A DNA stretch of 64,000 nt from Kalmusia sp. IMI 367209 (lineage: Eukaryota; Ascomycota; Dothideomycetes; Pleosporales; Didymosphaeriaceae), in assembly GCA_027946365.1 (NCBI GenBank), contig JAPEUQ010000011.1, positions 124,001-188,000 on the forward strand. Direction: 5' to 3'. A program made the translations under genes and the position numbers. The notes beneath the pieces are model-generated. The model saw nothing but the letters and a program-made list of their open reading frames with translations, ran no database searches and was not told the origin of the DNA. This document shows positions 1-11,132 of this stretch, piece after piece. Each line of letters starts with the position of its first letter. Position 1 is the first letter of the stretch.

Positions 1-1001
1 CCCCTTCCGTGCCTGCACCGCTTTCGGACATACCTATAAAGCTCCAACAAGATCACCACAATAGTTCATTTCCTGGTGCTCCGCGGTCGTCCCACGCTAA
101 AGCTGGTGAATGATCGTGATCGTGATCATTCTTGTATCCATGCCACCGATTCCTGCCCGGTCTTGATAACGGAAGGAGACGGACGAGTCACTGTGAAGGG
201 CCGTGCGAGCGAAAAACATACCTTTAATGAATCATATCCCTAGATGGTACGATATCACACGGAGTGAAAATTACCCCGTGATACCGAGGTAGAGTAGGCA
301 CGTGCGTACGTACGTATTCTTCCAAAGTCTCGTACAGAGGACAGCCGTCATCACCATGTTCCTGGACCGTGAGCGCTCGAGAATCATGCAAAGGTCGACT
401 AAACATGTCAACACTATGTAGGTCACGCGTTAATTAGAACCACAATTCGCGCATATTCTCATCGTTGATTAAGCCGCAGACATGTGCCGCTACTGTGCCA
501 TGTCGCATTATGTGTCTGACACGAGAAACCATATACACTCGGTGCAGCCCCGGGATGAATCAAGTACGTAAGAAATGGTCGTAGCAGTCGTGCTCGTTCA
601 CATGCGTCCCCGATACCTTTCGCCGTGGATATACCCCTTAAACACAAAGATCAGGCTTCGGTGCCTGGTTGATCGCTTCCGATTATGCCGAAAATGAGAA
701 ACCCCGATCTCCCAGTCCACTTGAATTCTTCCTGTATCCCTCCCAATAGCCCAGCGGAACTATGTCCCTGGACCACAAACGCCGAACGCTGTAATCGAAA
801 TTTGAAAACGAGCTGTGAGTGTCGGTAAAAAGAAATCTCCTCGACGACGAAGTGGAAGTCGCAGCCGAAATTATCCAATGAAATGGATCACACACCCCAT
901 TATAGGGTGGTAAGCAAAGGAGTTGAGAGTACCTCGCAAAGGTAGAACGCGCACGCAGTCCGCAAACTGATGACAAGTGGGTTACCGAAGGCAAGATACT
1001 T
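1..1001. other. Intergenic, no gene recognised
   Basis: This is the 3' flank of the RING-finger gene. Short open frames exist on both strands but none resembles a known protein or has a convincing exon structure. A short (GATCGT) repeat lies near 110-130 and a (GTAC)-type repeat near 303-318. Confidence 0.5.
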
Positions 1002-3180
1002 TCAAGTGACAGTCTGATCAGAGGCGTCCGCGGCGTTGGTGTCGGTATCCGGGTTTGTCACTTGAAGCGGGCTGGCAGGCTTCTCATCTACGCCTTGGGC
1101 CCTGCAAAGAGGACATGAGTTGCGACCAGTCGTTAACCACTGCTTCTGTCAGAGGCGCAAAACAGAATGTAAGTGAAGAACTCACCTGATCAATGCAAGG
1201 CTTATGGAACAAATGCCCGCACTTGATAAGCCTTCGAGCTTCTTCATCGAGTTCAAAGCCAGATAAACAGACCAAGCACTGCGCATCGGCTGGAAGGGCG
1301 ATAAATTCGGCTCCTCCCTCGGTCTCCGCGACCAGGTTTCCGGAATGCATACAGATCTTATATAGCCCTGCTGCAGCAGCGACATCCTCTTCGGTTGCCA
1401 CGGGCGGTTTCGCAGGCCCAAGCAGACTGGAGAGCAAGAGCATATCCTCATATGTAGGTGAGTCGGTGAAGAGGCTAGGGGTGGTGAGTATGGGATGGTT
1501 TTCAGGGTAACTGCCACCAAGCACGTAGATGATCCAGCTTCTAGAGCCTTCCCCAGGGTTGTTGTCGGGCTCCACGACACCATTCCTGCGTGAAGAACCA
1601 GATCCGAACCGAGTGAAGTCGGATTCACTCAAACGACGCTGACGAGGGGTACGGCGAAAGGTCGGCGGTTCTTCAGTGGTCGACTCCAGGCCGGACCCTG
1701 TCGCACGTCGTATGAAACTTCCACGTCGGGAAGGTGCAGATGATTGCAAAGTCGGAGAGGGCGGCGAGGCAGCAAATGTTGGGGTCGTTGATCCAGACGA
1801 AACTGCAGAGAGTCCAGAACTGGCCGGTGTCGAAGGAGGGGGAAGAGGGCCGGCTGGAGAGTCGCTCATAGTAGACCATGGGCGTGGTCGTGACGCACGA
1901 TATCTCTGGTTGTCGTAACTAGACGAGAAGTTATTCATGCCTCCCATAGATGCCCTTCGGCGATGGCTAAACCTCGTAGTGTTAGGTGGCTGGCGCAACA
2001 AGCCGTCCATTGCTTCATCTCCAGGGGCTGCTGTAGGAGTCGGGAAGCTTGATAATGCGTCGAGAAAGGGAGGGATGTTATCATCCTGCTGGCTGCCACT
2101 GCCCGGGTTGATAGACCTAATACCAACGATGATGATGGGCACCATTCTCCCGTCCCCTTCTTCTTCCTCTCCATCGTTCTCTCTACGACGGGCCTGGTTG
2201 CCTGGATTTGCCTCTGTCTGTTGGTTGCTATTCGAAGACCCGAACCTGAACATCCTAAAGAAGTTGAGCGGCTGAGCATTGCCGCCTGTTGTATCAGCTC
2301 CATCTTCGTTGTTGCTGCCACTCTGCCTCAAGGCCGAGGCTATCCTGCCGTTCTGCAGCGCCTGCAGGAAACTGTCAAATGTGCCGTCCTCGCCATCTCC
2401 AGCTACGTTTCTAGCCTCCGAGACAGCCCTGTGGTCGTCACCCATCAGCGAGGCTGCCGTAGCTGCTGCTGCGACGGAGAGTAGTCGCGAGAGCATAGCA
2501 GCCTGATCCTCCTCTCTCCTTATGGGCGACCGTCGTCTACGCAGCTGGCTGGTCATGCTTCGAATGCCCCGGTCGGACCTGAAGGACGGTAGCATTGACG
2601 ACGGCCTTCCATCTCGTCTAGCAGAGTTGGTCCGTTGCAGCGACGGGTTTGTAGAGGTCTGGGTCGCGGCAGTGGTGACCTCGTCGAGGTCGACACCCAA
2701 GTCAGGAACCTGTATTCTGGGAAGATATGGGCTGCGTTCGTAGCCCGTGCTCGTGGTGTGTCGATGGCGCAGTCGCTCGATGCGTGGCCTCGAAGTGGCC
2801 TGTTCGGAGGAGGTGTATGCGTCTTCATCGTCCCTAGATCTACTTGATAGCCGCCTGTGCAGCAGACTTGGAATCGAGCTCAGCGACGAGCGGGCCCGCG
2901 TCATCCGCGACCGGCGGCGCTGCAGGCCGCTGGCTGCGCCGTCTACGCCGTCTGTGGCGGTGGAGCTGGCATCAGCGAGCCCATGGCGAGTGAAGGTAAC
3001 GTTGAAAGGGTTGAATCTCTGAGAAACAGGACGCGAGGCGGGTGGGGCCGGCTGCACCGTCTCTGGCACGCTGCCACTGTCAGGCTGTGGCGCGCCCATG
3101 GACGGAGCCCATGATGTTGGGCGGGGCCTGGTGGAGCGCGACCGCGGCTCTGGGGCACCGCGTGAACTGGCTTGACCCAT
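1002..3180 (-). CDS. RING-H2 zinc-finger protein, probable E3 ubiquitin ligase
   Basis: The reconstructed protein has 710 residues from two exons, complement(join(1002..1139,1186..3180)). The 46-nt intron starts GTGAG after codon CIDQ and ends GCAG before WLTTGRNS. A C-terminal RING-H2 domain spans about residues 635-677: CLVC, then CGHLFHKPC, then CPLC, which supplies all eight zinc ligands once the intron is removed. Residues 1-630 are low-complexity, rich in S, R, P and T, with no recognised domain. The start MGQASS was preferred over an upstream in-frame ATG because MGxxxS is a classic N-myristoylation signal and because the upstream extension runs into the divergent promoter. Expected role: ubiquitin transfer, possibly membrane-attached through the acyl group (inference). 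The substrate is unknown. The gene is divergent from the Rrn11 locus. Confidence 0.85.
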
Positions 3181-3536
3181 AATCAAGAGCCAGCCAGCCG
3201 CGAGCTGGTGGTTTGGAGAAGAGCGGTAATAGGGAGAGGGAGGGGGGAGTGGCGTGCGTTGAGGCTCCCCCAAAGCGGTGATGTATGCAGGTGCGCCTGC
3301 CAAGCGTGTTTAGTCACGAGAGTGGAGAAGGCTGCGCGGGCTAGTGAGAGACTGCGACTTGGACTTGGGCGCCCGACGTTACCTAGAGAAGCTTCCCGCC
3401 TACACATGCGCTGGCTCTCGCGCGCTCCACAGGCCGAGCTTGCTTTGCAATCCAATCTATCGCCGTTGCCCGTTGCCCGCTGCCCAGCTTGCATTTACCT
3501 GCTTGCTTGCTTGCTTGGCCTGGTGGGCCGCCGAAC
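3181..3536. promoter_or_regulatory. Divergent promoter region of the RING gene and Rrn11
   Basis: About 356 bases separate the two start codons and must hold both promoters. A (GCTT)n microsatellite lies at about 3501-3517, just before the Rrn11 start. No TATA box or named operator was identified. Confidence 0.45.
3501..3517. repeat. (GCTT)n microsatellite before Rrn11
   Basis: Four tandem GCTT units lie about 20 bases upstream of the chosen Rrn11 start codon, in the 5' leader. Confidence 0.85.
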
Positions 3537-4858
3537 ATGCACCACTTCGCTACGCCGCTGCGGCCGGCCCAGCAAACCACCAGCTCCCTACGCGCGAGCC
3601 AATACAAACGGAAACGCGACGACAGCGCAGAGCCTCACGACAGCATCGACCACGATGCGAAAGATGCGCTTCTGTTAGACGTGCAGCCCGCAACCCTGCA
3701 CGATCCTCTCGAGAAAGAACAGCGCCGTGTTGCAGGCCTGTCGTTTGATGACGCGTTTCAAGTCCCTGGCCCGCCATTTCCCCATGCTCCGCCTAGGACG
3801 TGGCGGGAGAAGTTCACTTCCACCAGCGTCCAACGAGAGCTTGCCAACCTCAGCCCTCCCATTTACGTCGTCGGTGCCTCGTCCAAAGGCCAGCCAGTGG
3901 GGACAAAGAGCGAAATTCCTGCTCTGCGGAAGACTCATCTTGATGTCTTGTCGACCGTCATGCACCGCTGTCTACTTGAAGGAGATTACGGTCGAGCAGC
4001 AAGAGCATGGGGCATGATAATAAGGACAGGCGCATGGCGGTCCTATTGAACCGCGGTACAACGGCCTATGGGGACTTGGTGCTGAATTGTTGCTTCGTCG
4101 AGATTCTCCAAGCCGGTTCAACCATACCTTCAGGGAAGATCGACCAGAAGAGCGAATTGATACGGAGGATGTATACTCTGACAGGGGCTTCCAACTTGCG
4201 AGAGAGTATTACGAGCGCTTGATCCTCCAATACCCTATCCGCAAGTCGCAACCCAATGCAATCGACGCGACTTCCTTCTATCCGCCCTTGTTTTCAGTCT
4301 GGATTATGCAAGTGCTCGAGAGGAGCAGACGCGCAAGGCGGCAACACAAGCAGACATTAGGACGCTCGTCCAACGCAAGTATATCGATGGACCAGGACAT
4401 TGCCATGACATCCGAAGAGGGCCGCATCCTTGAAGAAGAAATACAAAATGAAGAACTATTCGGTGCAAGAGAAATCTGTCAGAGACTAAACCAGCTTGTG
4501 GAATCGCCCCCTTACGACAAATATGGACAGCTTCTTGGATTACGAGGGCACGTTGGCCTTTGGATCAGCGACCTGCTAATAGGCAAAGTTTCGCATGAGC
4601 AAGACCATGATTGGGACTCTGATTCGGATAGTAATGAAATTGGAAACGACACCGATGCTGCTACTGAGAAGATTAGGAAGTGCTCCGAAAGTCTTCGTGA
4701 AGTAAAAAGAAGCTCGAGAATTCTTCACTCGTGCCGCTAGGTTAGGCAGCGGAGCTTCAGATGAGACATCATCAAACATAAAAATGAAACTAAACGACAT
4801 TACCAAGCAGATGGCAGCACTAGGTAGTTCAGATGCTATCACCAGTGTCTGGAATTAG
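3537..4858 (+). pseudogene. RRN11: RNA polymerase I initiation factor Rrn11-like gene with two apparent frameshifts
   Basis: Rrn11 is a subunit of the core factor that recruits RNA polymerase I to rDNA in the nucleolus. The conserved segment includes HLDVLSTVMHRCLLEGDYGR and AARAWGMIIRT, followed by GGPIEPRYNGLWGLGAELLL. The first two pieces are in one frame and the third is in another, the switch falling at about 4025-4033. The second frame runs on through REYYERLILQYP to about 4715. There it must shift again to read FFTRAARLGSGASDETSS and end at 4858. Neither break can be an intron, because conserved residues flank it within a few bases. Each looks like loss of two bases in a dinucleotide repeat (CA at the first, GA at the second). 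The start was chosen at MHHFATPLRP. Rrn11 is normally essential, so an assembly error is a real alternative to a pseudogene. Confidence 0.7.
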
Positions 4859-5441
4859 GCATAATACGTTTGACCTATTCCTACGGCCGCTGAGCATACA
4901 ATTAGGCGCGAACTGCTGAATCGAAACCATAGGGCATTGCTTATTCAGCTGCCCTATGATGTGGGTAATGGCAGGTAAATTTCATGAAGTTGCCTCTTCT
5001 GAGGTGGCTCACCATGCCCGTGAGGCATTTTGACTAACAAAGCACCAAGTGGAGCAGTGAGAACGTCACGCGCGAGACGCACATTACGCCTTCACTGATT
5101 TCAAATCGCCCAGACCAATTGTTCGCGTTCGGTCGCATGACGGAGCCGAGCCATGCAGATATTGATTGCCGTTCGCGATGTCCGTAGGCTCGATATGCAG
5201 CTACCGAATCGGGCGTTTGATCAAGAGATGCTTAGAACTACGATGCCCACAGATCTCCAATTTCCTAGGTCTACCATTCGTCTCGCGAAGGTGCTTTGTG
5301 ACTATTACATTCGTCGTAGAGCACTGTCTCTCTCATCAACGATCTTTCTCACGATGAAGATTTGTCCAAACGGGTCTGCGCGGCTGGGTCCCCCATCGCG
5401 AGATCCGGGGAACACGCACCCAAGTCAGCCCAATCTTCCCC
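4859..5441. other. Intergenic, nothing recognised
   Basis: This is the convergent 3' space between the Rrn11 locus and the cyclotransferase-like gene. No coding pattern, repeat or RNA gene was recognised. Confidence 0.5.
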
Positions 5442-6113
5442 TCACTTCTCATTCTCATCCACAAACTCGACCGCCTGCCTCCTCGCCTTGTCCTCCAGAC
5501 TCCTCCTCTTTTCTCCCTCCCCATCCTCCGGGATAAACCTCCGCATCACCTCTTTCACATAGGCCCTAGGCACCCCCATCTTCAAGGCATCCTCAATCCC
5601 CCGATTCATCCGATACACATACTCCTCCTTCGGCTTATCCTCTGTTACCCTCTTCCGATCAATGTACACCAGCATCTGCTTCGTCTTCGTCGGAGGGTTA
5701 TTCGCATCGATTGGTTTTCCGTCTGACGAGGCCCAGAAGTCGCAGGTGAGGTATTCTTTAGTGTACGCACGAGGCACGCCTTCGTTGGCGTCGAGGCGCT
5801 TTTCGTCGGCGGGTAGGAGCGAGAATACGAGACCGAAGACAGCATGCGTGTATCTGTCAGATATCGATGTTGACGAGGGGGATGAGACGACGTTTGCGTA
5901 GCCGCGGTCGTTGATGATCCAGGCGTAGTTGGTGAGGCGGGCGACGCCGAGGTAGGTCGAGGTTGGGCAGCGGGTGCGCATTTGATGGAGCCAGAGGTTA
6001 GAACCGTAGCCGAAGTAGACTGTGGGGGTTGATGATGGGGCCATGGCGAAAGAGGCACCAAAAGGGTAGGAGGTAGCGTACGGTGTGGACTGGTCGGGCG
6101 TGAAAGATGTCAA
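5442..6113 (-). CDS. Gamma-glutamylcyclotransferase-like protein
   Basis: A single exon of 223 codons has the gamma-glutamylcyclotransferase (GGCT/AIG2-like) fold signature. VYFGYGSNLWLHQM near the N-terminus matches the YGSNL substrate loop, and the glutamate in DANEGVPRAYTKEYL is the expected catalytic acid. Family enzymes release 5-oxoproline from gamma-glutamyl amino acids or glutathione in the cytosol; the exact substrate cannot be read from sequence. The C-terminal 70 residues are charged (KEVMRRFIPED and an EKRRSLEDKARR helix). A second in-frame Met (MAPSSTP) at 6044 lies closer to the domain and may be the true start. The gene is convergent with Rrn11. I see no frameshift or intron. 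Confidence 0.8.
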   Translation of the reverse strand: MTSFTPDQSTPYATSYPFGASFAMAPSSTPTVYFGYGSNLWLHQMRTRCPTSTYLGVARLTNYAWIINDRGYANVVSSPSSTSISDRYTHAVFGLVFSLLPADEKRLDANEGVPRAYTKEYLTCDFWASSDGKPIDANNPPTKTKQMLVYIDRKRVTEDKPKEEYVYRMNRGIEDALKMGVPRAYVKEVMRRFIPEDGEGEKRRSLEDKARRQAVEFVDENEK

Positions 6114-6905
6114 CTTGTCGGGCGATCAGTGTATAATCGTGTGTGCTGGTTTGTCCTAGTGCGGGTGTTGAGGCAATGAGATCAATCGCGGGTTTCAGGC
6201 TGCCGGCAAGAAATAATATTACCTCGTAAGCATCGCGGGCGCGTTGAACCGCAAACCTAGGTGATCTAAGTAGGAAGGTGGGGTCTATAGGCGGATAGAC
6301 CAAACGTTTCTGTAATGACAGTCGAAGTGTTTGCAATCCAGACAGCCGCTGAAGTGCAACTATGTTCAACTATGCATTAACGGGTATTAAACCGTGGAAA
6401 GAGAAAGGGCATGTACCACGGGTTGGAGGGAGGCTGGTACCCAAAACGCATCTGTGTATTACCCCGCGCTGCTTCGGAACGCAACCGAAATCGGAACGAG
6501 GGACTCGGAATGAAAAGTGCAGCGTTGTCAAACGGTTCATCTGCGAGAGAGTACTGATCTGCAAAAGAACAATCCTTACGCTCTCAAACATTTCTTGCGC
6601 CTTCTTATCTTGTCATGCTCGCCTTTACTGTGCTGATACCAGCCCTCCTGAATATCTGTTCACTCGGAGACTTGGCACGTGGGCAAATTGAGAGCGCTAG
6701 TGGCTTCCGAGAACGACCCTGGAGGATATTCTCCACTCGATCCCTATCGTGGATGTCCTGTTGATTCAGAGGCTTTATCCACTGCCGCTAGCATCCTAAA
6801 TTCCCATATACAAAGGACTCAAGAAGAAACCACTTTCACGCGTCCCTACCGTCCTGCACGAGAAGCCCAATTTCGAACGTTCAGGGCGAAATTTGCGCAT
6901 TCGAT
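6114..6905. promoter_or_regulatory. Divergent intergenic region (cyclotransferase-like gene and HIS2)
   Basis: Nearly 800 bases separate the two divergent start codons. No gene or specific regulatory site was recognised. Confidence 0.4.
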
Positions 6906-7939
6906 ATGCCTCATTCACACCACAGCCACTCGGGGCAGTTCTGTGGACATGCAAAGAACACCTTGGAAGAAGTAGTTCAAGATGCGATAGCAAAGGGCTT
7001 CCATACCTTTGCATTGACAGAACACATCCCGCGGCCGATTGAAGACTTTTACCCAGAAGAGGTGCGTAATTCAAAACTACCGTCATGGGCTGCGAACGGC
7101 AAGCCACTAACAATATTCAGGCAGATTCACATACGGTAGAATCACTCGCAAAGCTCTTTGATGATTTCTTGGTTGAAGCAGAGCGTATGCGGACCAAGTA
7201 TTCACCTCAAATCAAGCTCCTAATAGGCTTCGAGTCTGAGTGGATCCGTCCCTCGACACACGCGCTGATACAGAACGTTCTGACCAAGCACACGTTCGAT
7301 TTTTTCATGGGCTCTCTGCATCACACCCACACTATACCCATCGATTTCGACAGAGCTATGTATGAGAAAGCTCGAACGGCAGCAGGCGGAACAGACGAGA
7401 AACTTTTTGAAGACTATTTCGATTCTCAGTACGAAATGTTACAGGCCCTGAAACCCCCTGTGGTTGGCCACTTCGATTTGATCAGACTACTGAGCGACCA
7501 TCGAGATACCGAATTCAAGGGCATGGATGGCGTTTGGCAGCGGATGCAGCGCAATTTAGAATACATTGCCTCCTATGGGGGAGTTCTGGAGCTCAACTCC
7601 GCGGGGCTACGCAAAGGTCTTGCTGAACCTTATCCTTGTTTGCCCGTCTGCCAGGCATGTCACACCGCTTTCTTCCATTATCTGTCTCCTCTGACTCTTA
7701 TCGGGTAGACCTTCCTTCGCATGGGTGGGCGTTTCGCCATGAGCGATGACAGCCATGGCACTGACCAAGTCGGCACCAATTATCCTCGCTTAATGCTGTT
7801 CATACAGAAGGCTGGCATCAGGAAGTTATACTACGTCGATAGAGACGTCGTGTCCACTGATAGCAGATTCTCCGCGGGCTTCTCGAGCATCACCGTAGGA
7901 GATATGCTCCAGCTGCCTTTTTGGACGACCGCACAGTGA
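6906..7939 (+). CDS. HIS2: Histidinol-phosphatase (PHP family)
   Basis: The enzyme hydrolyses histidinol phosphate to histidinol, the penultimate chemical stage of histidine synthesis. Exons are join(6906..7061,7121..7654,7709..7939), giving 306 residues. The PHP metal-binding motifs are all present: MPHSHHSHSGQFCGHA at the start, LTEHIPRP, GFESEW, GSLHHTHTIPIDFD, VVGHFDLIR, LELNSAG and SDDSHGTDQVG. Length and motif order match fungal His2. Intron 1 is GTGCGT...TTCAG. Intron 2 begins GCATGT and ends GGTAG, a GC-AG intron fixed by phase and by the conserved join VCQ/TFLRMGGRF. The gene is intact. Confidence 0.93.
7655..7708 (+). other. GC-AG intron in HIS2
   Basis: The 54-nt intron has donor CAG/GCATGT and acceptor GGGTAG. 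Reading through it adds an unrelated stretch and a stop. Removing it joins VCQ to TFLRMGGRFAMSDDSHG in frame, as expected for the family. No GT donor gives the same join. Confidence 0.8.
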
Positions 7940-9981
7940 CGATCTGGGCATAACAATTTCTACCAAGTACGCGTCTACCTCGTATGATTCCGGACCAGCA
8001 ACGGCCCTGAGTTAGCCGAAGCAATAAAGCGTTGTGGGTGGGAGCACAGATGCCGTCATAAAAACTCCGACTCCGCTAGACGCACATTGAACGAATCCTT
8101 CGTGTTTCACACATTTCACAGAGCACACGGCATTATCGTGACCCCCATGTCTCGAGTTTGCCTTTCCTTCAAAAGTTACCTTGACACAGAATCAGGGCAA
8201 CCTAGTTGAGGCTCGTCAAACCGCTCGCTTCGGGTGGTGCGGGTCGACAAGGCGTTGCCATCAATGGTAGCTAATTCCAGCCGCTGCAAGCGCATAGTTC
8301 TTGGCCAATCTCAGAGCAGGAACCGCCCCAAACCAAGCGTCCGGGATCCCAGACAATGCACACATGGGCTCACGATCGCCTTAGAGGGCCACTGGCTGCG
8401 CAGAGCGAAACCAGCTCCACGTGCGAAGGCCGGCGGATCGATAGTGGAAGCGAGAAGGGCGTCGATCCATCCTGATAGTGCCATCCGCGCTGTGCGCCGC
8501 AGCTGAATCTGTTCTCCTGCTCTGTTGCCACCAAGTGCCTCGAGGTATCCATCGATATGCTTACGTGTATTGGGGTGGTCCATACGATGGAATATTCTTT
8601 GCAGCGTTTACCGCGAGGACTTGGCTAGCGACTGCTAGTTTAGGAACATGTCAAGGACCGTTTTCGGGGTGCAGGCGGAAGCAGGGTACAGGATCCGCTG
8701 GAGCTATGATTGGCGAGACTTTTCTGCGATGAGGGCCCGCTTCTAGACACCAGGGAGCTAAGTTTTGACAGCGTCGCGCTTTTCGCGGCGGACATCAGGT
8801 GTAGCCTGCACCGGGGAGGCGGCGAGAGATGCGCAAGACTAGAGTCTCGGCTGAAATAGTTTGCGAAGAACTTCTTCGGGACATGCTAAGACTCAGGAGC
8901 CGACACGCGGATTGAGACGGGATCTAGTGGTTGCTTTTGGCGATTCAGCAGATCCGATCTGAGACTAGGATCGCCGTTGGCCACACGAACTTGATTGTTT
9001 GAGGCTCCATCGCCCCTTCGAGAACCTCCTTCGCTGACTCGAACCTTCAGAGGAGACCAAGGTGAAGATGCTGGGCAAAGGTCAATGGGTTCATGTTGCC
9101 AAATTTTCCTGCGAGACGGGAGGCTTACGGCGGCTGCATGCTGGTGTGCAGCCACAACGGATGCACAAATTCAGGGGACAAGACCCTTGTTTCTTGTCAA
9201 TGTGCCACTGTTGATGAGGAGAAGACCTCAAGTAGGACCCGAAGGAGTGCAGAAGCGTGCTGCTGCTTGGTCTGGGGGATACTTGGCGGCTACGCGCACG
9301 CACCCCACCCCACCTTAGCTACACATGAGGTAGCGCAACGAGCAAAATAACTCTACCGTGTTCAAAAGCGGTGAGGTCAGCGCGGTTCGGGCGCAAACTG
9401 CGTGTGGGATGTCGTCCGGATGCAGTTGGCTTGGGCGTGCGTGGCGAAGTCTCACTCTCCATAGAGGACTTGGGAACAAACGGACCTCGACTTCGCATGC
9501 CGCGCCGCTGGGGTGCTCGGTGACGGTTGGGATCCGAGGGCCAGACTCCTTTCAGGCGCTCAAACGACGTGGGCATCGGGTTGCGTCCCCCGAAAAGACG
9601 GACGGGCCCTAGGAGGAAATGGCGGCTGCTGGTGGACATGGTTATAGCAACCCTGAAAACCTACCGTCGCATATGCGAGGGGCTAAAGTGCTTGATGCGA
9701 TTGCCAGGCCAATCTGTTCCACGGCCTCTGCAACGCCTGTACCCTCGCCCAAGCTCTACCATGTACACCTACAGAGCCTCTAAACCCAGATTCTACCATG
9801 TTTAAAGCTGGGGCCCATCCTCCTTGACGACCCTACTTTTTGTTCCCACAATCTCCAGCATTCACATTCACACTATCGCTGCTTGTGCTGTCCCTGCCCC
9901 ACAGCGGCACGCTTCGTCTCTACATACTACCACTCTCGCCTCAATCTCACGTCTCGTCACTCGTACCGCTCGTCAGACACC
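7940..9981. other. Intergenic, about 2 kb, nothing recognised
   Basis: Open frames of 60-107 codons occur on both strands but none has family resemblance or plausible splice joins. The last 150 bases before the FKBP start are C/T-rich, typical of a fungal promoter and 5' leader. Confidence 0.5.
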
Positions 9982-11132
9982 ATGGGCGTTGAGAAACAAG
10001 TCCTCAAGGAGGGCAATGGTGTGAACATTCCCAGAAAGCACGATGAGGTCGCTATGGAGTACACAGGTAGCACGACGTCTCCCGTGTCATTAATAAAGGT
10101 CTCACGGTTCGATTAGGCTGGCTTTATGACGAAAATAAGGCGGATAAGAAGGGGAACCAGTGAGCACTACCCATCGCTTCCGGTAGATTTGCACATCGAG
10201 GTCGGTGCTAACTGTTGTTCACAGGTTCGACTCGTCGGTAGGTCGCGGGGACCTCGTTACCGAGATTGGTGTCGGCCGTGTTATTCGGGGTACGTATCTC
10301 TACATGCATCTCATGCAGAGTACTTGCTCGCCTCGAGGTAGAACATGGGCTAATATGCTGCACAGGCTGGGATGAAGGCATCCTAGGCACCTCAGGGTCA
10401 GCGCCCATGTCGCTAGGCGAGAAGGCGACCTTGACCATCACACCGTATGACCGCACATACTCCAAAATATTTCAGTCGCTAACGTATCCCGTGAAATAGT
10501 GACTATGGATACGGTCCGCGGTGAGTTCTCAGCTCATTATCATTGCGCGTGCGTCAATCTCCCCGAAGTTGTCGTCAATGTGAGGGCCCGACGTTGACGC
10601 ACACTCAATATCGACCTCTGCATTGGCCGCTGCAACCAGAATCCTTTCCGCTTTTGGTACCATACCAACCACCGCACAACGGACGCTAAGCCCCCGAGCG
10701 TCTTTTACTGTGATCTCACAGACGTCGATTACCCACCGGTTCTTCCATAGCTGTCTGCAGGGCAGCCCGAAGCTCGCGCCTAATGACCTCATAGCATTTA
10801 CCTGGACGCAGCTGACCAGATCCTTTAGTGGCTTTCCCGGACATATTCCTCCCAACGCTCGACTGGTCTTGTAAGTGCCCAACGAAAAGCTCCCTTTGCC
10901 TTCGATCCGTCATTGTCTCATCGCCCTACTGTCCTACAACTTCCCAGTTTTCAACTTGATCATCCTCCACCGACATCACGCGTGCCTCCGACAACTCAAA
11001 AAGACGGCACAGCTGCTTATCCTTTCGTCATCTGCTTCCAACGCGGGTGGGCTTTATTTTACCTTGGTATGAATGCTGATTGGATTCAGTGATGTCGAAC
11101 TCAAGGCTATCAACGGCAACAGGGCCTCATAG
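9982..11132 (+). CDS. FKBP12-type peptidyl-prolyl cis-trans isomerase
   Basis: The 125-residue protein comes from seven exons, join(9982..10066,10117..10159,10225..10289,10366..10444,10500..10520,10829..10870,11090..11132). Single-domain FKBPs isomerise prolyl bonds in the cytosol and are the FK506/rapamycin receptors. Pieces in order: VLKEGNGVNIP, a YTG/WLYDENK join, FDSSVGRGDLVTEIGVGRVI, GWDEGILGTSGSAPMSLGEK, DYGYGPR, GFPGHIPPNARLVF and DVELKAING. The frame is kept across all six introns. Introns are 50, 65, 76, 55, 308 and 219 nt; the last two are long for this genome. Exon 5 is only 21 nt. The C-terminal GNRAS extends slightly beyond the usual end. Confidence 0.9.

Noticed and set aside
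10529..10882. 117-codon antisense open frame across the FKBP long intron
   Set aside because: It overlaps well-supported FKBP exon 6 on the other strand and resembles no protein; treated as chance.
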